From: Pseudomonadota bacterium
Lineage (GTDB): Bacteria > Pseudomonadota > Gammaproteobacteria > Burkholderiales > Rhodocyclaceae
Direction of reading: 5' to 3'
Assembly (NCBI GenBank): GCA_018241695.1
Contig: JAFEDH010000020.1
Coordinates: 62,001 to 126,000 of the forward strand
DNA length: 64,000 nt
This document shows, one piece after another, positions 1 through 7,976 of this stretch. The position numbers and the translations under genes were made by a program. The notes beneath the pieces are model-generated. The model did no database searches. It worked only from the letters and a program-made list of their open reading frames with translations, and was not told the origin of the DNA. Position 1 is the first letter of the stretch; the number at the start of each line of letters is the position of its first letter.

Positions 1-223
1 CTTCCGGGCGACGGCTTCAACCATCCTGAACGAAAACGGTTTTCGGCCTGACGTGATCGAGCGCCAGCTAGCCCATGCCGAGCGCAATAAGGTAAGGGCC
101 AGCTACAACCAAGCCGAATACCTGGAAGAGCGGCGGGTCATGATGCAGCAATGGGCAGACCTGACCGACGAAATGGCAAAGGATGATGACAAGGTGATGC
201 CGATCAAGAAAGCGGCGGCATGA
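1..223 (+). CDS. Tyrosine recombinase/integrase, C-terminal end (5' part outside window)
   Basis: This is the last 73 codons of a P4/DUF4102-type phage integrase, read in the frame that starts at base 2. It opens with FRATASTILNENGF, which is the Arg end of the HxxR box. It continues with QLAHAERNKVRASYNQ, which carries the conserved third-box His and the probable nucleophile Tyr (codon at about 104-106), followed by the family tail EYLEERRVMMQQWAD. The enzyme would integrate and excise the element by strand exchange at att sites. Its stop overlaps the next start as ATGA, so the two are probably translationally coupled. The catalytic Lys and first Arg are upstream of the window. Confidence 0.85.
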   Translation, partial: FRATASTILNENGFRPDVIERQLAHAERNKVRASYNQAEYLEERRVMMQQWADLTDEMAKDDDKVMPIKKAAA

Positions 224-801
224 CTCTACCCCCCTTCCCTGACATTAAGGAACAATCAGACTATGAGCTAGGCGGGCTACTGTTGGGCTATTTTATTGCC
301 GCCCAAGCTGATGATCTTGGAATCCCACGGGATCAAATTCCAGACGAATTTGCGGAACGAGTGCGGGCGCACGTCTTAACGCTGGAAACGGCGACCGCGA
401 AGAATGCGGCGGTTGAGAAGGCATTGCACAAAGCGGCAGGCGGCGACTTTGAAGCGGCGGGAAAGTTATTACGGGAACATATGATAGCTGGTGCAGTAGC
501 CCTGAAATTTGTCCCAATCGGGGTAAAGTTTTCACAAGGGCGCAAACCCGGAACTGGCGGACCAATCCGAAAGGCCATCGCCAAACTGTTAGCCAAGAAT
601 CCAGCGATGAAAAATCCCGATCTATGGGAAGCCATCAAGAAAAAACCGCCTAAAAGATGGAGTGCCGAAGAGCATCCATATTATGGCTTTGAGCCTGAAC
701 TACGTGGGCCAAATCGAGAAACGGATCATATGAGCTATCGCCGTTTCTGCACTGTCTGCGGTGAGGAACGCAAGAAGGTAAAGGGGAAAATCACGAGTTA
801 G
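220..801 (+). CDS. Island protein of unknown function with a C-terminal CxxC
   Basis: This 193-residue protein starts at the ATG that overlaps the integrase stop. I do not recognise a family. An acidic N-terminal half is followed by a basic stretch from about residue 110 (GRKPGTGGPIRKAIAKLLAK) and a C-terminal FCTVCGEER motif, a possible half zinc-binding site. The basic, Lys-rich C-terminal half suggests nucleic-acid contact, but that is inference. Its position directly behind the integrase fits an accessory gene of the element, perhaps involved in integration or its control. Confidence 0.6.
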   Translation: MTLPPFPDIKEQSDYELGGLLLGYFIAAQADDLGIPRDQIPDEFAERVRAHVLTLETATAKNAAVEKALHKAAGGDFEAAGKLLREHMIAGAVALKFVPIGVKFSQGRKPGTGGPIRKAIAKLLAKNPAMKNPDLWEAIKKKPPKRWSAEEHPYYGFEPELRGPNRETDHMSYRRFCTVCGEERKKVKGKITS

Positions 802-876
802 CGAACCCGTGAAAGTGGTTTTGCAGGATGCGCCTGTCGGCTGGAAACGGCCTTAACCGAACAGGAGCAAACCACA

Positions 877-1089
877 ATGAGCCAACTTCCCGAAACCGGC
901 TTTCTTCGCTTGCCGCAAATCATTGGCGACCCCGACGCGGAACCGCCGATCCCCCCAATCATCCCTGTTAAAAAAACCTGCTGGTGGGATGGCGTGAAGT
1001 CCGGGCGCTTCCCCAAGCCGGTAAAACTTGGGCCGCGTGTTACCGCGTGGCGAGTCGAGGATATTCGCGCCCTGATTGCATCGGCATAA
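877..1089 (+). CDS. AlpA-family DNA-binding regulator/excisionase-like protein
   Basis: This 70-residue protein has the AlpA/MerR-like winged-helix pattern: a first helix FLRLPQIIGD, then KKTCWWDGVKSGRFPKPVKLGPRVTAWRVEDIRALI, which matches the helix-wing segment where AlpA proteins carry a conserved W and the FPKPVKLG turn. Members of the family regulate prophage or island integrase expression or act as excision factors. A stretch PPIPPIIP between the two parts is an unusual proline-rich insert. A Shine-Dalgarno-like GGAGC lies upstream of the ATG. It sits between the integrase and the replication protein, the usual place in P4-like elements. Confidence 0.8.
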   Translation: MSQLPETGFLRLPQIIGDPDAEPPIPPIIPVKKTCWWDGVKSGRFPKPVKLGPRVTAWRVEDIRALIASA

Positions 1090-1099
1090 GGGGGCGGGC

Positions 1100-1285
1100 A
1101 TGACCACAAAAACGAAGGGCCGGAACGGTGGCGACCGCCCGACCCCAAAGACTTCTGATAGCCGAAATCATACCCCGATTCATTCCAGCATCAAAGCCGC
1201 AATCGTTCGCCTGGCCGTGTGGGGCTTGATCCCCGCGAGCTTCGCAACTTGGCTGATTCAACGCGGAGGGCTGAAAGATGCGTAA
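1100..1285 (+). CDS. Small basic island protein
   Basis: This predicted protein has 61 residues, counting from the ATG at 1100, which follows a GGGGGCGGG purine run. An in-frame ATG at 1076 would overlap the AlpA gene. The N-terminal third is basic and polar. The C-terminal part, IKAAIVRLAVWGLIPASFATWLIQRGGL, is hydrophobic with a helix-turn-helix-like pattern. Its end overlaps the start of the replication protein by 8 bases, which argues that it is translated. Function is unknown; proteins of this kind often precede DUF3987 genes in integrative elements. Confidence 0.55.
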   Translation: MTTKTKGRNGGDRPTPKTSDSRNHTPIHSSIKAAIVRLAVWGLIPASFATWLIQRGGLKDA

Positions 1286-3851
1286 TGATCTTGACCGCAT
1301 CCGCGAAGCCCTGCAATTCATTGATGCCAGCGACCGCGAGACATGGCTACGCATGGGCATGGCGATCAAGTCCGAACTTGCTGACACCGGCTTTGACCTG
1401 TGGGAAGCATGGAGCCTGCAAGCTGAATCGTTCAATGGCAAGGATGCGCGGGACGTGTGGAAGAGCATCCGGGCGGGCGGCAAGGTGACTATCGGGACGC
1501 TGTTCTATGAGGCCAAAGCGAACGGCTGGCGCGATGATGGAATGCACCAGAAACCGACCCCCGAAGAGCTTGCCGAGCGGCGGCGCATTGCAGCGGAACG
1601 AGCCGCGCAAGAGGAAGCCGAAATAGCCCGCGAACGTGCCGACACGGCGAAGAAAGCGGCGGCGATCCTGAAGGCGGCGACCGAAGCGAAAGCCGATCAT
1701 CCCTATCTTTCCCGCAAGCGGGTTTCCCCTGTGGCAACCCTGCGAGAGATTGACGCGGGCGCGGCGGCGGCGATCTTGGGCTATCACCCAAAGTCGAAAG
1801 ACGAACTGCTGACCGGGCGCTTGCTGGTGGTTCCAGTCAAGCAAGGCGACGGCATATCAACGCTGGAACTGATTGACGGCGACAAGCGCAAGGCGGCACT
1901 GGCCGGGCGCGGTAGCAAGGTGGGCGGGTATTGGGCAACCCAAAGGCTACCCGATGGCGACGGCGCGGGCCTGACCCTGCTGGTAGGTGAAGGGGTGGCG
2001 ACCGTGCTATCCGCATCGGAAGCGACCGGACACCCTGCCATTGCGGCGCTATCGTCGGGCAACCTGCCGACCGTGGCGAAGGCAATGCGCGAACGCTACC
2101 CGGCGGCGGCGCTGGTGATTCTGGCCGATCTGGTGAAGGCGACCGGCGAACCTGATCCCCATGCAATCGAGGCCGCAAAAGTCGGCGCTGGCAGGACGGC
2201 AATCCCCGACTTCGGAAGCGACCGCGATCCCGACATGACGGACTTCAACGACATGGCGCAGATATGCGGCGCGGAAGCTGTAGCGCAAGCCATAGCGAGC
2301 GCAACGGCACCGGCAAGCGATGCGCATCACCCCGGCAACGATGACGCGCCAGCGGGCGATTCTGAGGGCAACGGCTGGCCTGATCCACACCCGCTGACGG
2401 CAAAGATCGAGCCGGAACCCTATCCGCTTGATGCCCTGCCGCTGCCCATCAGGGCGGCGGTGGAGGAGGTGGCGGGATTCGTCAAGGCACCTGTCCCGAT
2501 GGTGGCATCCTCGGCGCTGGCGGCGCTGTCGCTGGCGATTCAAGCCCATGCCGATGCGAAGCGGCTTGAGAAACTGCACGGGCCTGTCGGGCTGTTCATT
2601 CTGGTGATTGCCGATTCCGGCGAGCGGAAATCAACTTGCGATGGTTTCTTTACCAAGACCATCAGCGACTATGAGGAAACGCGGGCCGAGGCGGCGAAGC
2701 CAGCCTTGAAAGATCACCGGGCAGCCATCGAAGCATGGGAAGCCAAGCGTGGCGGCGTCAAGGAAAAAATCCGCCAACTCGCCAAAGAGCAGAAATCGAC
2801 GGCGGGCATGGAATCGGCTCTGCGCGATCTGGAACATGACAAACCGGAACCGCCGCGAATCCCCCGTCTGCTCTATGCCGATGCGACCCCCGAGGCACTG
2901 GCCTATGGACTGGCGAAGCAATGGCCGTCGGGCGGCGTGGTCTCTGCCGAGGCCGGGATAGTTTTCGGGTCGCATGGCATGGGCAAGGATTCGGTCATGC
3001 GGAACCTGGGCCTGCTGAATCAGTTATGGGACGGCAAGAGCCTGACCATCGACCGGCGATCAACGGAATCCTTCACCGTGCGCGGTGCGCGGCTCACCGT
3101 GGCCTTGCAGGTTCAGGAACCAACCTTGCGCGAATTCTTCACCCGATCCGGGGCGCTGGCGCGTGGCACCGGATTCCTTGCCCGCTTCCTTGTGGCGTGG
3201 CCAGAATCGACACAGGGGATGCGCCAGATCGACCCCGATGCACCGGACGGGCCTGCGACCTGGCCGCACCTTGCCGCATTCCATCGGCGCATTGCTGCGA
3301 TTCTGGATCAACCTGTTCCCATTGACGAGGACGGCGCACTGACTCCGCCCATGCTGCCCCTGACCCCGGAAGCCAAAGCGGCGTGGGTGGAATATCACAA
3401 TGCCATCGAGAGCGAACTGTCGAGGGGTGGCGAGCTTTACGACGTTCGGGATGTTGCCAGCAAATCCGCAGACAATGCGGCACGGCTGGCGGCGTTGTTC
3501 CAGATGTTCGAGGGGGCAGGCGGTGCTATTGGCCTTGCAGCATTCGAGAGTGCGAGCCTCATTACCGCATGGCACCTGCACGAATCTCGGCGTTTCTTCG
3601 GCGAGTTGGCGTTACCGGCAGAACTGGCGGACGCGGCAAGGCTGGATGGCTGGCTGATCGAGCATTGCCGACGGGATCGGACGCATCTTGTCTCGACCCG
3701 CGAAGCGCAACGACTCGGGCCGATCCGCGACAAGGAAAAGCTGGCAGCGGCACTGCGGGAACTGGAAGAGCTTGACCGCGTGAAGGTGACACAAGACGGG
3801 CGGCGGAAAACCATCAAGGTGAATCCGGCGCTGGTTGGGGTAGCACCATGA
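1278..3851 (+). CDS. PriCT-2/Toprim/DUF3987 replication protein (primase-helicase-like)
   Basis: This is an 857-residue multidomain protein. Residues 1-85 match the PriCT-2 primase-associated domain (DRETWLRMGMAIKSEL, then FNGKDARDVWKSI). Residues about 100-140 form a charged helix. Residues about 140-350 are Toprim-like, with the acidic residue in LLVGEG (E238) and an ILADLVKATG strand at 281-290 in which only the first Asp (D284) of the usual DxD is present. From about residue 390 to 760 lies a DUF3987 domain with the P-loop-like segment IADSGERKST. Such proteins serve replication of P4-like satellites and islands. It overlaps the genes on both sides, which indicates one operon. The ATPase role is inferred from the P-loop-like motif. 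Confidence 0.85.
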   Translation: MRNDLDRIREALQFIDASDRETWLRMGMAIKSELADTGFDLWEAWSLQAESFNGKDARDVWKSIRAGGKVTIGTLFYEAKANGWRDDGMHQKPTPEELAERRRIAAERAAQEEAEIARERADTAKKAAAILKAATEAKADHPYLSRKRVSPVATLREIDAGAAAAILGYHPKSKDELLTGRLLVVPVKQGDGISTLELIDGDKRKAALAGRGSKVGGYWATQRLPDGDGAGLTLLVGEGVATVLSASEATGHPAIAALSSGNLPTVAKAMRERYPAAALVILADLVKATGEPDPHAIEAAKVGAGRTAIPDFGSDRDPDMTDFNDMAQICGAEAVAQAIASATAPASDAHHPGNDDAPAGDSEGNGWPDPHPLTAKIEPEPYPLDALPLPIRAAVEEVAGFVKAPVPMVASSALAALSLAIQAHADAKRLEKLHGPVGLFILVIADSGERKSTCDGFFTKTISDYEETRAEAAKPALKDHRAAIEAWEAKRGGVKEKIRQLAKEQKSTAGMESALRDLEHDKPEPPRIPRLLYADATPEALAYGLAKQWPSGGVVSAEAGIVFGSHGMGKDSVMRNLGLLNQLWDGKSLTIDRRSTESFTVRGARLTVALQVQEPTLREFFTRSGALARGTGFLARFLVAWPESTQGMRQIDPDAPDGPATWPHLAAFHRRIAAILDQPVPIDEDGALTPPMLPLTPEAKAAWVEYHNAIESELSRGGELYDVRDVASKSADNAARLAALFQMFEGAGGAIGLAAFESASLITAWHLHESRRFFGELALPAELADAARLDGWLIEHCRRDRTHLVSTREAQRLGPIRDKEKLAAALRELEELDRVKVTQDGRRKTIKVNPALVGVAP

Positions 3852-4549
3852 GCCTTCTATCCAGACTTCGGGAGAGGCAGGCCGGGAAGATTGCGACTGC
3901 GACACCTGCGACTTCTGCGACACAAGAGGGGGAATGGGGGCGAACTGTCGCAAGTGTCGCAACTGTCGCTGTCGCAAAGACCCCGCAAGGGCAAACCGCG
4001 CCCCCGGCAAAAGTCGGCGCTGGTGGCACGGCGACCGCTTCCCTCTGGTGGCTGATTCATTTCACCGACCGCGATCCCGTGGAAGTGGCCTGCTGTCCCG
4101 AGGCAACCCATGCCGACATTCTGGAACGGCACCCGGACGCGGTAGCGGCGGAACCCTTTACCCCGACCATCCGGCAACCATCGGCACCCCTGACCGCCAG
4201 CGAGGAAACGGCGATCCGGGCATGGCTGGCACTGATCGAGGAAACCGACCCGGCGTGCATTGCCGAAGTGATCGGCCAGTGCCAGCGGGATGCGGATGCG
4301 CGGGACTACTTCACCGGGCGGGCGGCGGCGGACAACTTGCAAAAAAATGGGGGCAACGCCGCTTTTGATGATGACCGGCGCACCTGCGACCAATGCGCGA
4401 ACCTGATCGCCCGGCGCTGCCTAGCGGCGAAGCGTGGCGAGATTGTGGCGAGCCGGAACTATGAGCCGATACGCGACCTACCCCGGCACTGTGAAGGCTA
4501 TGCACCGGGGGCGGACGATCCAGATAGGCGGCATGGCCGGGAACGCTGA
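3848..4549 (+). CDS. Island protein of unknown function with a Cys-rich C-terminus
   Basis: This 233-residue protein starts at an ATGA overlap with the DUF3987 gene. The first 60 residues are rich in Thr, Ala and Ser with short repeats of ATPAT/VATVAV type, probably a disordered region. The middle part, LWWLIHFTDRDPVEVACCPEATHADIL, is folded-looking. The C-terminus carries CDQCANLIARRCLAA and a later Cys in RHCEGYAPG, a likely zinc-binding finger. Proteins ending this way commonly follow replication genes in integrative elements. No enzymatic motif is visible. Confidence 0.6.
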   Translation: MSLLSRLRERQAGKIATATPATSATQEGEWGRTVASVATVAVAKTPQGQTAPPAKVGAGGTATASLWWLIHFTDRDPVEVACCPEATHADILERHPDAVAAEPFTPTIRQPSAPLTASEETAIRAWLALIEETDPACIAEVIGQCQRDADARDYFTGRAAADNLQKNGGNAAFDDDRRTCDQCANLIARRCLAAKRGEIVASRNYEPIRDLPRHCEGYAPGADDPDRRHGRER

Positions 4550-4575
4550 CCGGGACTGATCCAGAAAGGGAGCGA

Positions 4576-5250
4576 ATGATGGCAAGCAAACCGAAGAAGC
4601 CGGCGACGCCAAAAGCCGCGCAGTATCCCAGAAAAGCGGTTCCGCTTGAGCTTGCGATGGACGATTGCAACGAGGTGAGGGGAAGCAAGTTTGCCAAACT
4701 GGCAACATCGCCCGAACTGGCAGCACATCGCGTGATTGATGCCGCCGAAAAGAAGTCCGGCCTTGGCGATCAACTTGACGTGCCGACTCTGATGGATCAA
4801 TTGCGCGACCAGGCGGCGGCAGTGAATCGTGGGGACTTGTCGCAGGCCGAGGCCATGCTGATGAACCAGGCAACGGCGCTGCAAAGCCTGTTTGCGCGCC
4901 TTGCCGAACGAGGCATGGGCTGCGACCATGCGCCGGCATTCGAGGCGAACATGCGAATGGCACTGCGGGCGCAGTCGCAGTGCCGGGCAACACTGGAAAC
5001 GTTGGCGGCGATCAAGAATCCACCGATTGTCTACGCCCGACAGGCGAACGTGACAACCGGGCCGCAGCAAGTGAATAACGGCATCCCCGCACCAACGCAG
5101 GCGCGGGAAATCAAATCCGAGCAAACCCAACTATCAGGGGGAAGCCATGAGCTACTACCGGACGCCCGAGCATCGGGCATTGCGAGCCGAGTTAATCCGG
5201 CGCTGGAAACCTTGGGAGAAATCGACCGGGCCGAAGTCCCCCGAGGGTAA
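4576..5250 (+). CDS. Island protein of unknown function (helical, phage-type)
   Basis: A 224-residue protein. Two adjacent ATG codons at 4576 and 4579 follow GGGAGCG, so either may be the start. After a Lys/Pro-rich N-terminus it is mainly alpha-helical (LMDQLRDQAAAVNRGDLSQAEAM, LQSLFARLAERG, MRMALRAQSQCRATLETLAAI) and then has PPIVYARQANVTTGPQQVNNG. This last segment is a recurring signature in small genes of phages and islands, but I know no function for it. The C-terminus overlaps the next gene out of frame by 104 bases. Confidence 0.65.
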   Translation: MMASKPKKPATPKAAQYPRKAVPLELAMDDCNEVRGSKFAKLATSPELAAHRVIDAAEKKSGLGDQLDVPTLMDQLRDQAAAVNRGDLSQAEAMLMNQATALQSLFARLAERGMGCDHAPAFEANMRMALRAQSQCRATLETLAAIKNPPIVYARQANVTTGPQQVNNGIPAPTQAREIKSEQTQLSGGSHELLPDARASGIASRVNPALETLGEIDRAEVPRG

Positions 5251-5356
5251 GGCGCGATCTGCGATGCGCGGCTACAAGGGCGGGACGCGGGAAATGCTGC
5301 GGGAACTGGCGCGGATGCTGCGGCAACAGGATGAAGGATTGAAGCGCATCGGATGA
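5147..5356 (+). CDS. Small island protein with a STGPKSPEGKARS motif
   Basis: A 69-residue basic protein beginning inside the 3' end of the preceding gene in another frame, with AGGGGGAAGCC ahead of the ATG as a good ribosome-binding site. It contains STGPKSPEGKARSAMRGYKG, a Lys/Gly-rich motif found in small proteins of phage-like elements, followed by a helix REMLRELARMLRQQDEG. Function is unknown. It is the last gene before the putative right boundary. The long out-of-frame overlap is unusual, but both reading frames look like real proteins. Confidence 0.6.
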   Translation: MSYYRTPEHRALRAELIRRWKPWEKSTGPKSPEGKARSAMRGYKGGTREMLRELARMLRQQDEGLKRIG

Positions 5357-5430
5357 GGCGCGATGGTTCATGCCGAGGCCGATATGGGCGACAATGGCGG
5401 CTTTCGTGCATTCGGTTCCAGACCATCGGC

Positions 5431-5472
5431 GCGGGGGTATCAGCAGAAATAGCGGGTATCTGAGCGGGTATC
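5431..5472 (+). repeat. GGTATC direct repeats at the right boundary of the element
   Basis: Three copies of a GCGGG-GTATC-like unit occur at 5431-5441, 5452-5460 and 5464-5472. The last two form a perfect 10-base direct repeat, AGCGGGTATC, separated by two bases. They lie between the last island gene and trpG. Arrays like this next to the end of an integrated element could be arm-type integrase-binding sites or part of attR; this is inference, because attL is not in the window. Confidence 0.5.
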
Positions 5473-5524
5473 AAATCCAAATTGCCGGAACCGAAGCATT
5501 GCAGAACAAAAGGATAGCCGCGAT

Positions 5525-6088
5525 ATGCTGCTGATGATCGACAATTACGACAGCTTCACCTACAACCTGGTGCAATACTTCGGTGAGCTGGGAGAGGATG
5601 TTCGCGTGTACCGCAACGATGCGATCACCCTGGAACAGATCGAAGCGTTGCAACCGCGGCGCATCGTCATTTCCCCCGGCCCGTGCAGCCCGAACGAGGC
5701 GGGCATTTCGGTGGCGACGCTGCAGCGCTTCGCCGGCAAGGTGCCGCTGCTGGGTGTCTGCCTGGGCCATCAGGCCATCGGCCAGGCTTTCGGTGGCCAT
5801 GTCGTCCGCGCCCGCCAGGTGATGCATGGCAAGACCTCGCCGGTGCGCCATACCGGCACGGGGGTCTTCACCGGATTACCCGACCCGCTCACCGTGACCC
5901 GCTACCACTCCCTCGCCATCGAACGGAAAACCCTGCCCGACTGCCTGGAGATCACGGCATGGACCAACGATGACGAAATCATGGGCGTGCGGCACAAATC
6001 CCTGGCGGTGGAAGGTGTGCAGTTTCATCCGGAATCGATACTCACCGAACGTGGACATGCGCTGTTACGCAATTTTCTCGACTATTGA
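5525..6088 (+). CDS. trpG: Anthranilate synthase glutamine amidotransferase subunit
   Basis: TrpG (187 residues) supplies ammonia from glutamine to TrpE for conversion of chorismate to anthranilate in tryptophan synthesis; in many bacteria it also serves 4-amino-4-deoxychorismate synthase. The class I amidotransferase triad is visible: Cys79 in [12 protein letters not shown], and His168 and Glu170 in VQFHPES. The N-terminal [19 protein letters not shown] and the oxyanion segment [12 protein letters not shown] are typical. AAAGGAT lies ahead of the ATG. It heads trpG-trpD-trpC; trpE is not directly upstream because the integrated element adjoins the gene on that side. Confidence 0.97.
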   Translation: MLLMIDNYDSFTYNLVQYFGELGEDVRVYRNDAITLEQIEALQPRRIVISPGPCSPNEAGISVATLQRFAGKVPLLGVCLGHQAIGQAFGGHVVRARQVMHGKTSPVRHTGTGVFTGLPDPLTVTRYHSLAIERKTLPDCLEITAWTNDDEIMGVRHKSLAVEGVQFHPESILTERGHALLRNFLDY

Positions 6089-6126
6089 ATCGGTATTGCA
6101 GGATATAATTTAAGGATAAAAATTCC

Positions 6127-7176
6127 ATGTACCGGGACATCATGGCGACGATCACGCCCCAGGAAGCGCTCCAGCGCACCATCGAGCATCGCGAGATTTT
6201 TCACGACGAGATGCTGCACCTGATGCGGATGATCTTCGATGGCGAGGTGTCGCCAGTCATGACGGCGGCCATTCTCACCGGCTTGCGCGTCAAGAAGGAA
6301 ACCATCGGCGAAATCTCCGCCGCGGCGCGGGTGATGCGCGATCTGTGCACCCCGGTGCCGGCACCCCACAATCCCCATTTCGTGGACATCGTGGGTACCG
6401 GAGGCGATGGCGCCCATACCTTCAATATTTCCACCGCCTCATCTTTCGTGGCCGCCGCTGCCGGCGCCACGGTGGCCAAGCATGGCAGCCGCAGCGTCTC
6501 GTCGAAATCCGGCGCGGCGGATGTGCTCGAAGCGCTCGGCGCCCGCATCGACCTCCATCCGCAGCAGGTGGTCGAATGCCTGGCCGCCACCGGCATGGGC
6601 TTCATGTACGCCCCCCTGCATCATCCGGCCATGAAAAATGTTGCCGCGGTGCGCAAGGAAATGGGCATCCGCACGCTGTTCAACATTCTCGGCCCCCTCA
6701 CCAATCCGGCCGGCGCACCCAACACCCTGATGGGCGTGTTCCATCCCGATCTGGTAGGCATCCAGGCCCGGGTGATGAAGGAACTCGGTGCCCGGCACGC
6801 CCTGGTGGTCTGGAGTCGGGATGGCATGGACGAAATCTCCCTCGGCGCATCGACCCTGGTGGGAGAACTCAAGGACGGCATCGTCGAGGAATACGAGGTG
6901 CATCCGGAGGATTTCGGCCTGCCCATGGTATCGAACCGCAGCCTGCGCGTATCGGATGCCCGGGAGTCCAGGGCAATGCTGCTCTCGGCCCTGGAGAACA
7001 CTCCCGGTGCGGCCCGCGACATCACCATTCTCAATGCCGGCGCCAGCCTCTACGCCGCGAATGTCGCCGCTTCCATCGCCGAAGGCGTGGAAAAGGCCCG
7101 CGAGGCCATCGCCAGCGGCGCGGCGCGAGCCAAGGTGGATGCCTTCGTCAACTGCACACGCCAGTTCTCCCGGTAA
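6127..7176 (+). CDS. trpD: Anthranilate phosphoribosyltransferase
   Basis: TrpD transfers the phosphoribosyl group of PRPP to anthranilate, the second step of tryptophan synthesis. It is 349 residues long from 6127. The PRPP-binding [14 protein letters not shown] motif, [22 protein letters not shown] and the [10 protein letters not shown] segment identify the family. The ATG at 6142 ([12 protein letters not shown]) is an alternative start that agrees with the usual N-terminus, while the ATG at 6127 has the better-placed AAGGAT. The stop overlaps trpC as TAATG, so the two are translationally coupled. Confidence 0.97.
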   Translation: MYRDIMATITPQEALQRTIEHREIFHDEMLHLMRMIFDGEVSPVMTAAILTGLRVKKETIGEISAAARVMRDLCTPVPAPHNPHFVDIVGTGGDGAHTFNISTASSFVAAAAGATVAKHGSRSVSSKSGAADVLEALGARIDLHPQQVVECLAATGMGFMYAPLHHPAMKNVAAVRKEMGIRTLFNILGPLTNPAGAPNTLMGVFHPDLVGIQARVMKELGARHALVVWSRDGMDEISLGASTLVGELKDGIVEEYEVHPEDFGLPMVSNRSLRVSDARESRAMLLSALENTPGAARDITILNAGASLYAANVAASIAEGVEKAREAIASGAARAKVDAFVNCTRQFSR

Positions 7177-7964
7177 TGTCCGACATCCTGCAACGCATCC
7201 TCGCCGTCAAGGCGGATGAGGTTTCGGTCGCCCGCGCGGCGAAACCGCTGGCCGTGCTTCAGGCCGAAGCACGGGCCCGGCCTCCGGCCCGCGACTTTTC
7301 GGCAGCGCTGCGCTCGCGTATCGATGCCGGGCATCCCGCAGTGATTGCCGAAATCAAGAAGGCCAGCCCCTCCAGAGGCGTGCTGCGAGAAAATTTTTCC
7401 CCTGCCGAAATTGCGGCCAGCTACGAAAAGGGAGGCGCGGCATGCCTTTCGGTGCTCACCGACCGGTCATTCTTTCAGGGGGCTCCCGAATATCTCCGCA
7501 TGGCCCGTGCCGCCTGCCGGCTGCCGGTCCTGCGCAAGGATTTCCTCATCGATCCGTATCAGGTCTATGAAGCACGGGCCATGGACGCCGACTGCATCCT
7601 GCTCATCGTCTCGGCCCTGAGCGATGCGCAGATGCAGGAAATGGAAGGCATCGCCCATGAACTGGGCATGGCCGTGCTGGTGGAATCCCACGATGCGGAC
7701 GAGATCGATCGCGCCTTGCGCCTGAAAACTCCGCTGATCGGCATCAACAACCGGAACCTGCGCACTTTCGAGGTGTCATTGCAAACGACCCTGGGCCAGT
7801 TGTCGCGGATTCCTGCGGATCGCATCGTCGTCACCGAATCCGGCATTCTCGCGCCGGAGGATGTGGCCCTGATGCGGACGCATCAGGTGCACGCCTTTCT
7901 GGTGGGCGAGGCCTTCATGCGCGCCCCCGATCCCGGAGCCGAGTTGTCACGTCTCTTTCAATAA
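7176..7964 (+). CDS. trpC: Indole-3-glycerol phosphate synthase
   Basis: TrpC (262 residues) closes the indole ring by converting CdRP to indole-3-glycerol phosphate, the fourth step of tryptophan synthesis. The start is the ATG overlapping the trpD stop by one base, giving the usual N-terminus [16 protein letters not shown]; the open frame continues further upstream but only inside trpD. Catalytic elements are visible: the Lys in [44 protein letters not shown] and TESGI near the end. It is the monofunctional type, without a fused TrpF. The secreted Sel1 protein follows after 12 bases. Confidence 0.97.
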   Translation: MSDILQRILAVKADEVSVARAAKPLAVLQAEARARPPARDFSAALRSRIDAGHPAVIAEIKKASPSRGVLRENFSPAEIAASYEKGGAACLSVLTDRSFFQGAPEYLRMARAACRLPVLRKDFLIDPYQVYEARAMDADCILLIVSALSDAQMQEMEGIAHELGMAVLVESHDADEIDRALRLKTPLIGINNRNLRTFEVSLQTTLGQLSRIPADRIVVTESGILAPEDVALMRTHQVHAFLVGEAFMRAPDPGAELSRLFQ

Positions 7965-7976
7965 ACAGGATCCGCC

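Larger units (their letters stand above)
1..5480 (+). mobile_element. Right-hand part of an integrative element (integrase to right boundary)
   Basis: All genes between the window start and trpG run on the plus strand, are tightly packed with ATGA-type overlaps, and are of accessory type: the end of a tyrosine integrase, an AlpA-like regulator, a PriCT-2/DUF3987 replication protein and several small unknown genes. Housekeeping sequence resumes at trpG. Three GGTATC repeats lie between the last island gene and trpG. The left boundary with attL is outside the window, and the right boundary at about 5480 is inferred from the repeats and the change in gene content. No terminase, capsid or conjugation gene is visible, so this may be a P4-like satellite or integrative mobilizable element. 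Confidence 0.75.

Noticed and set aside
6345-7175. N-terminal extension of trpC of about 277 codons
   Set aside because: It lies inside trpD in another frame and is low-complexity; TrpC starts properly at 7176.
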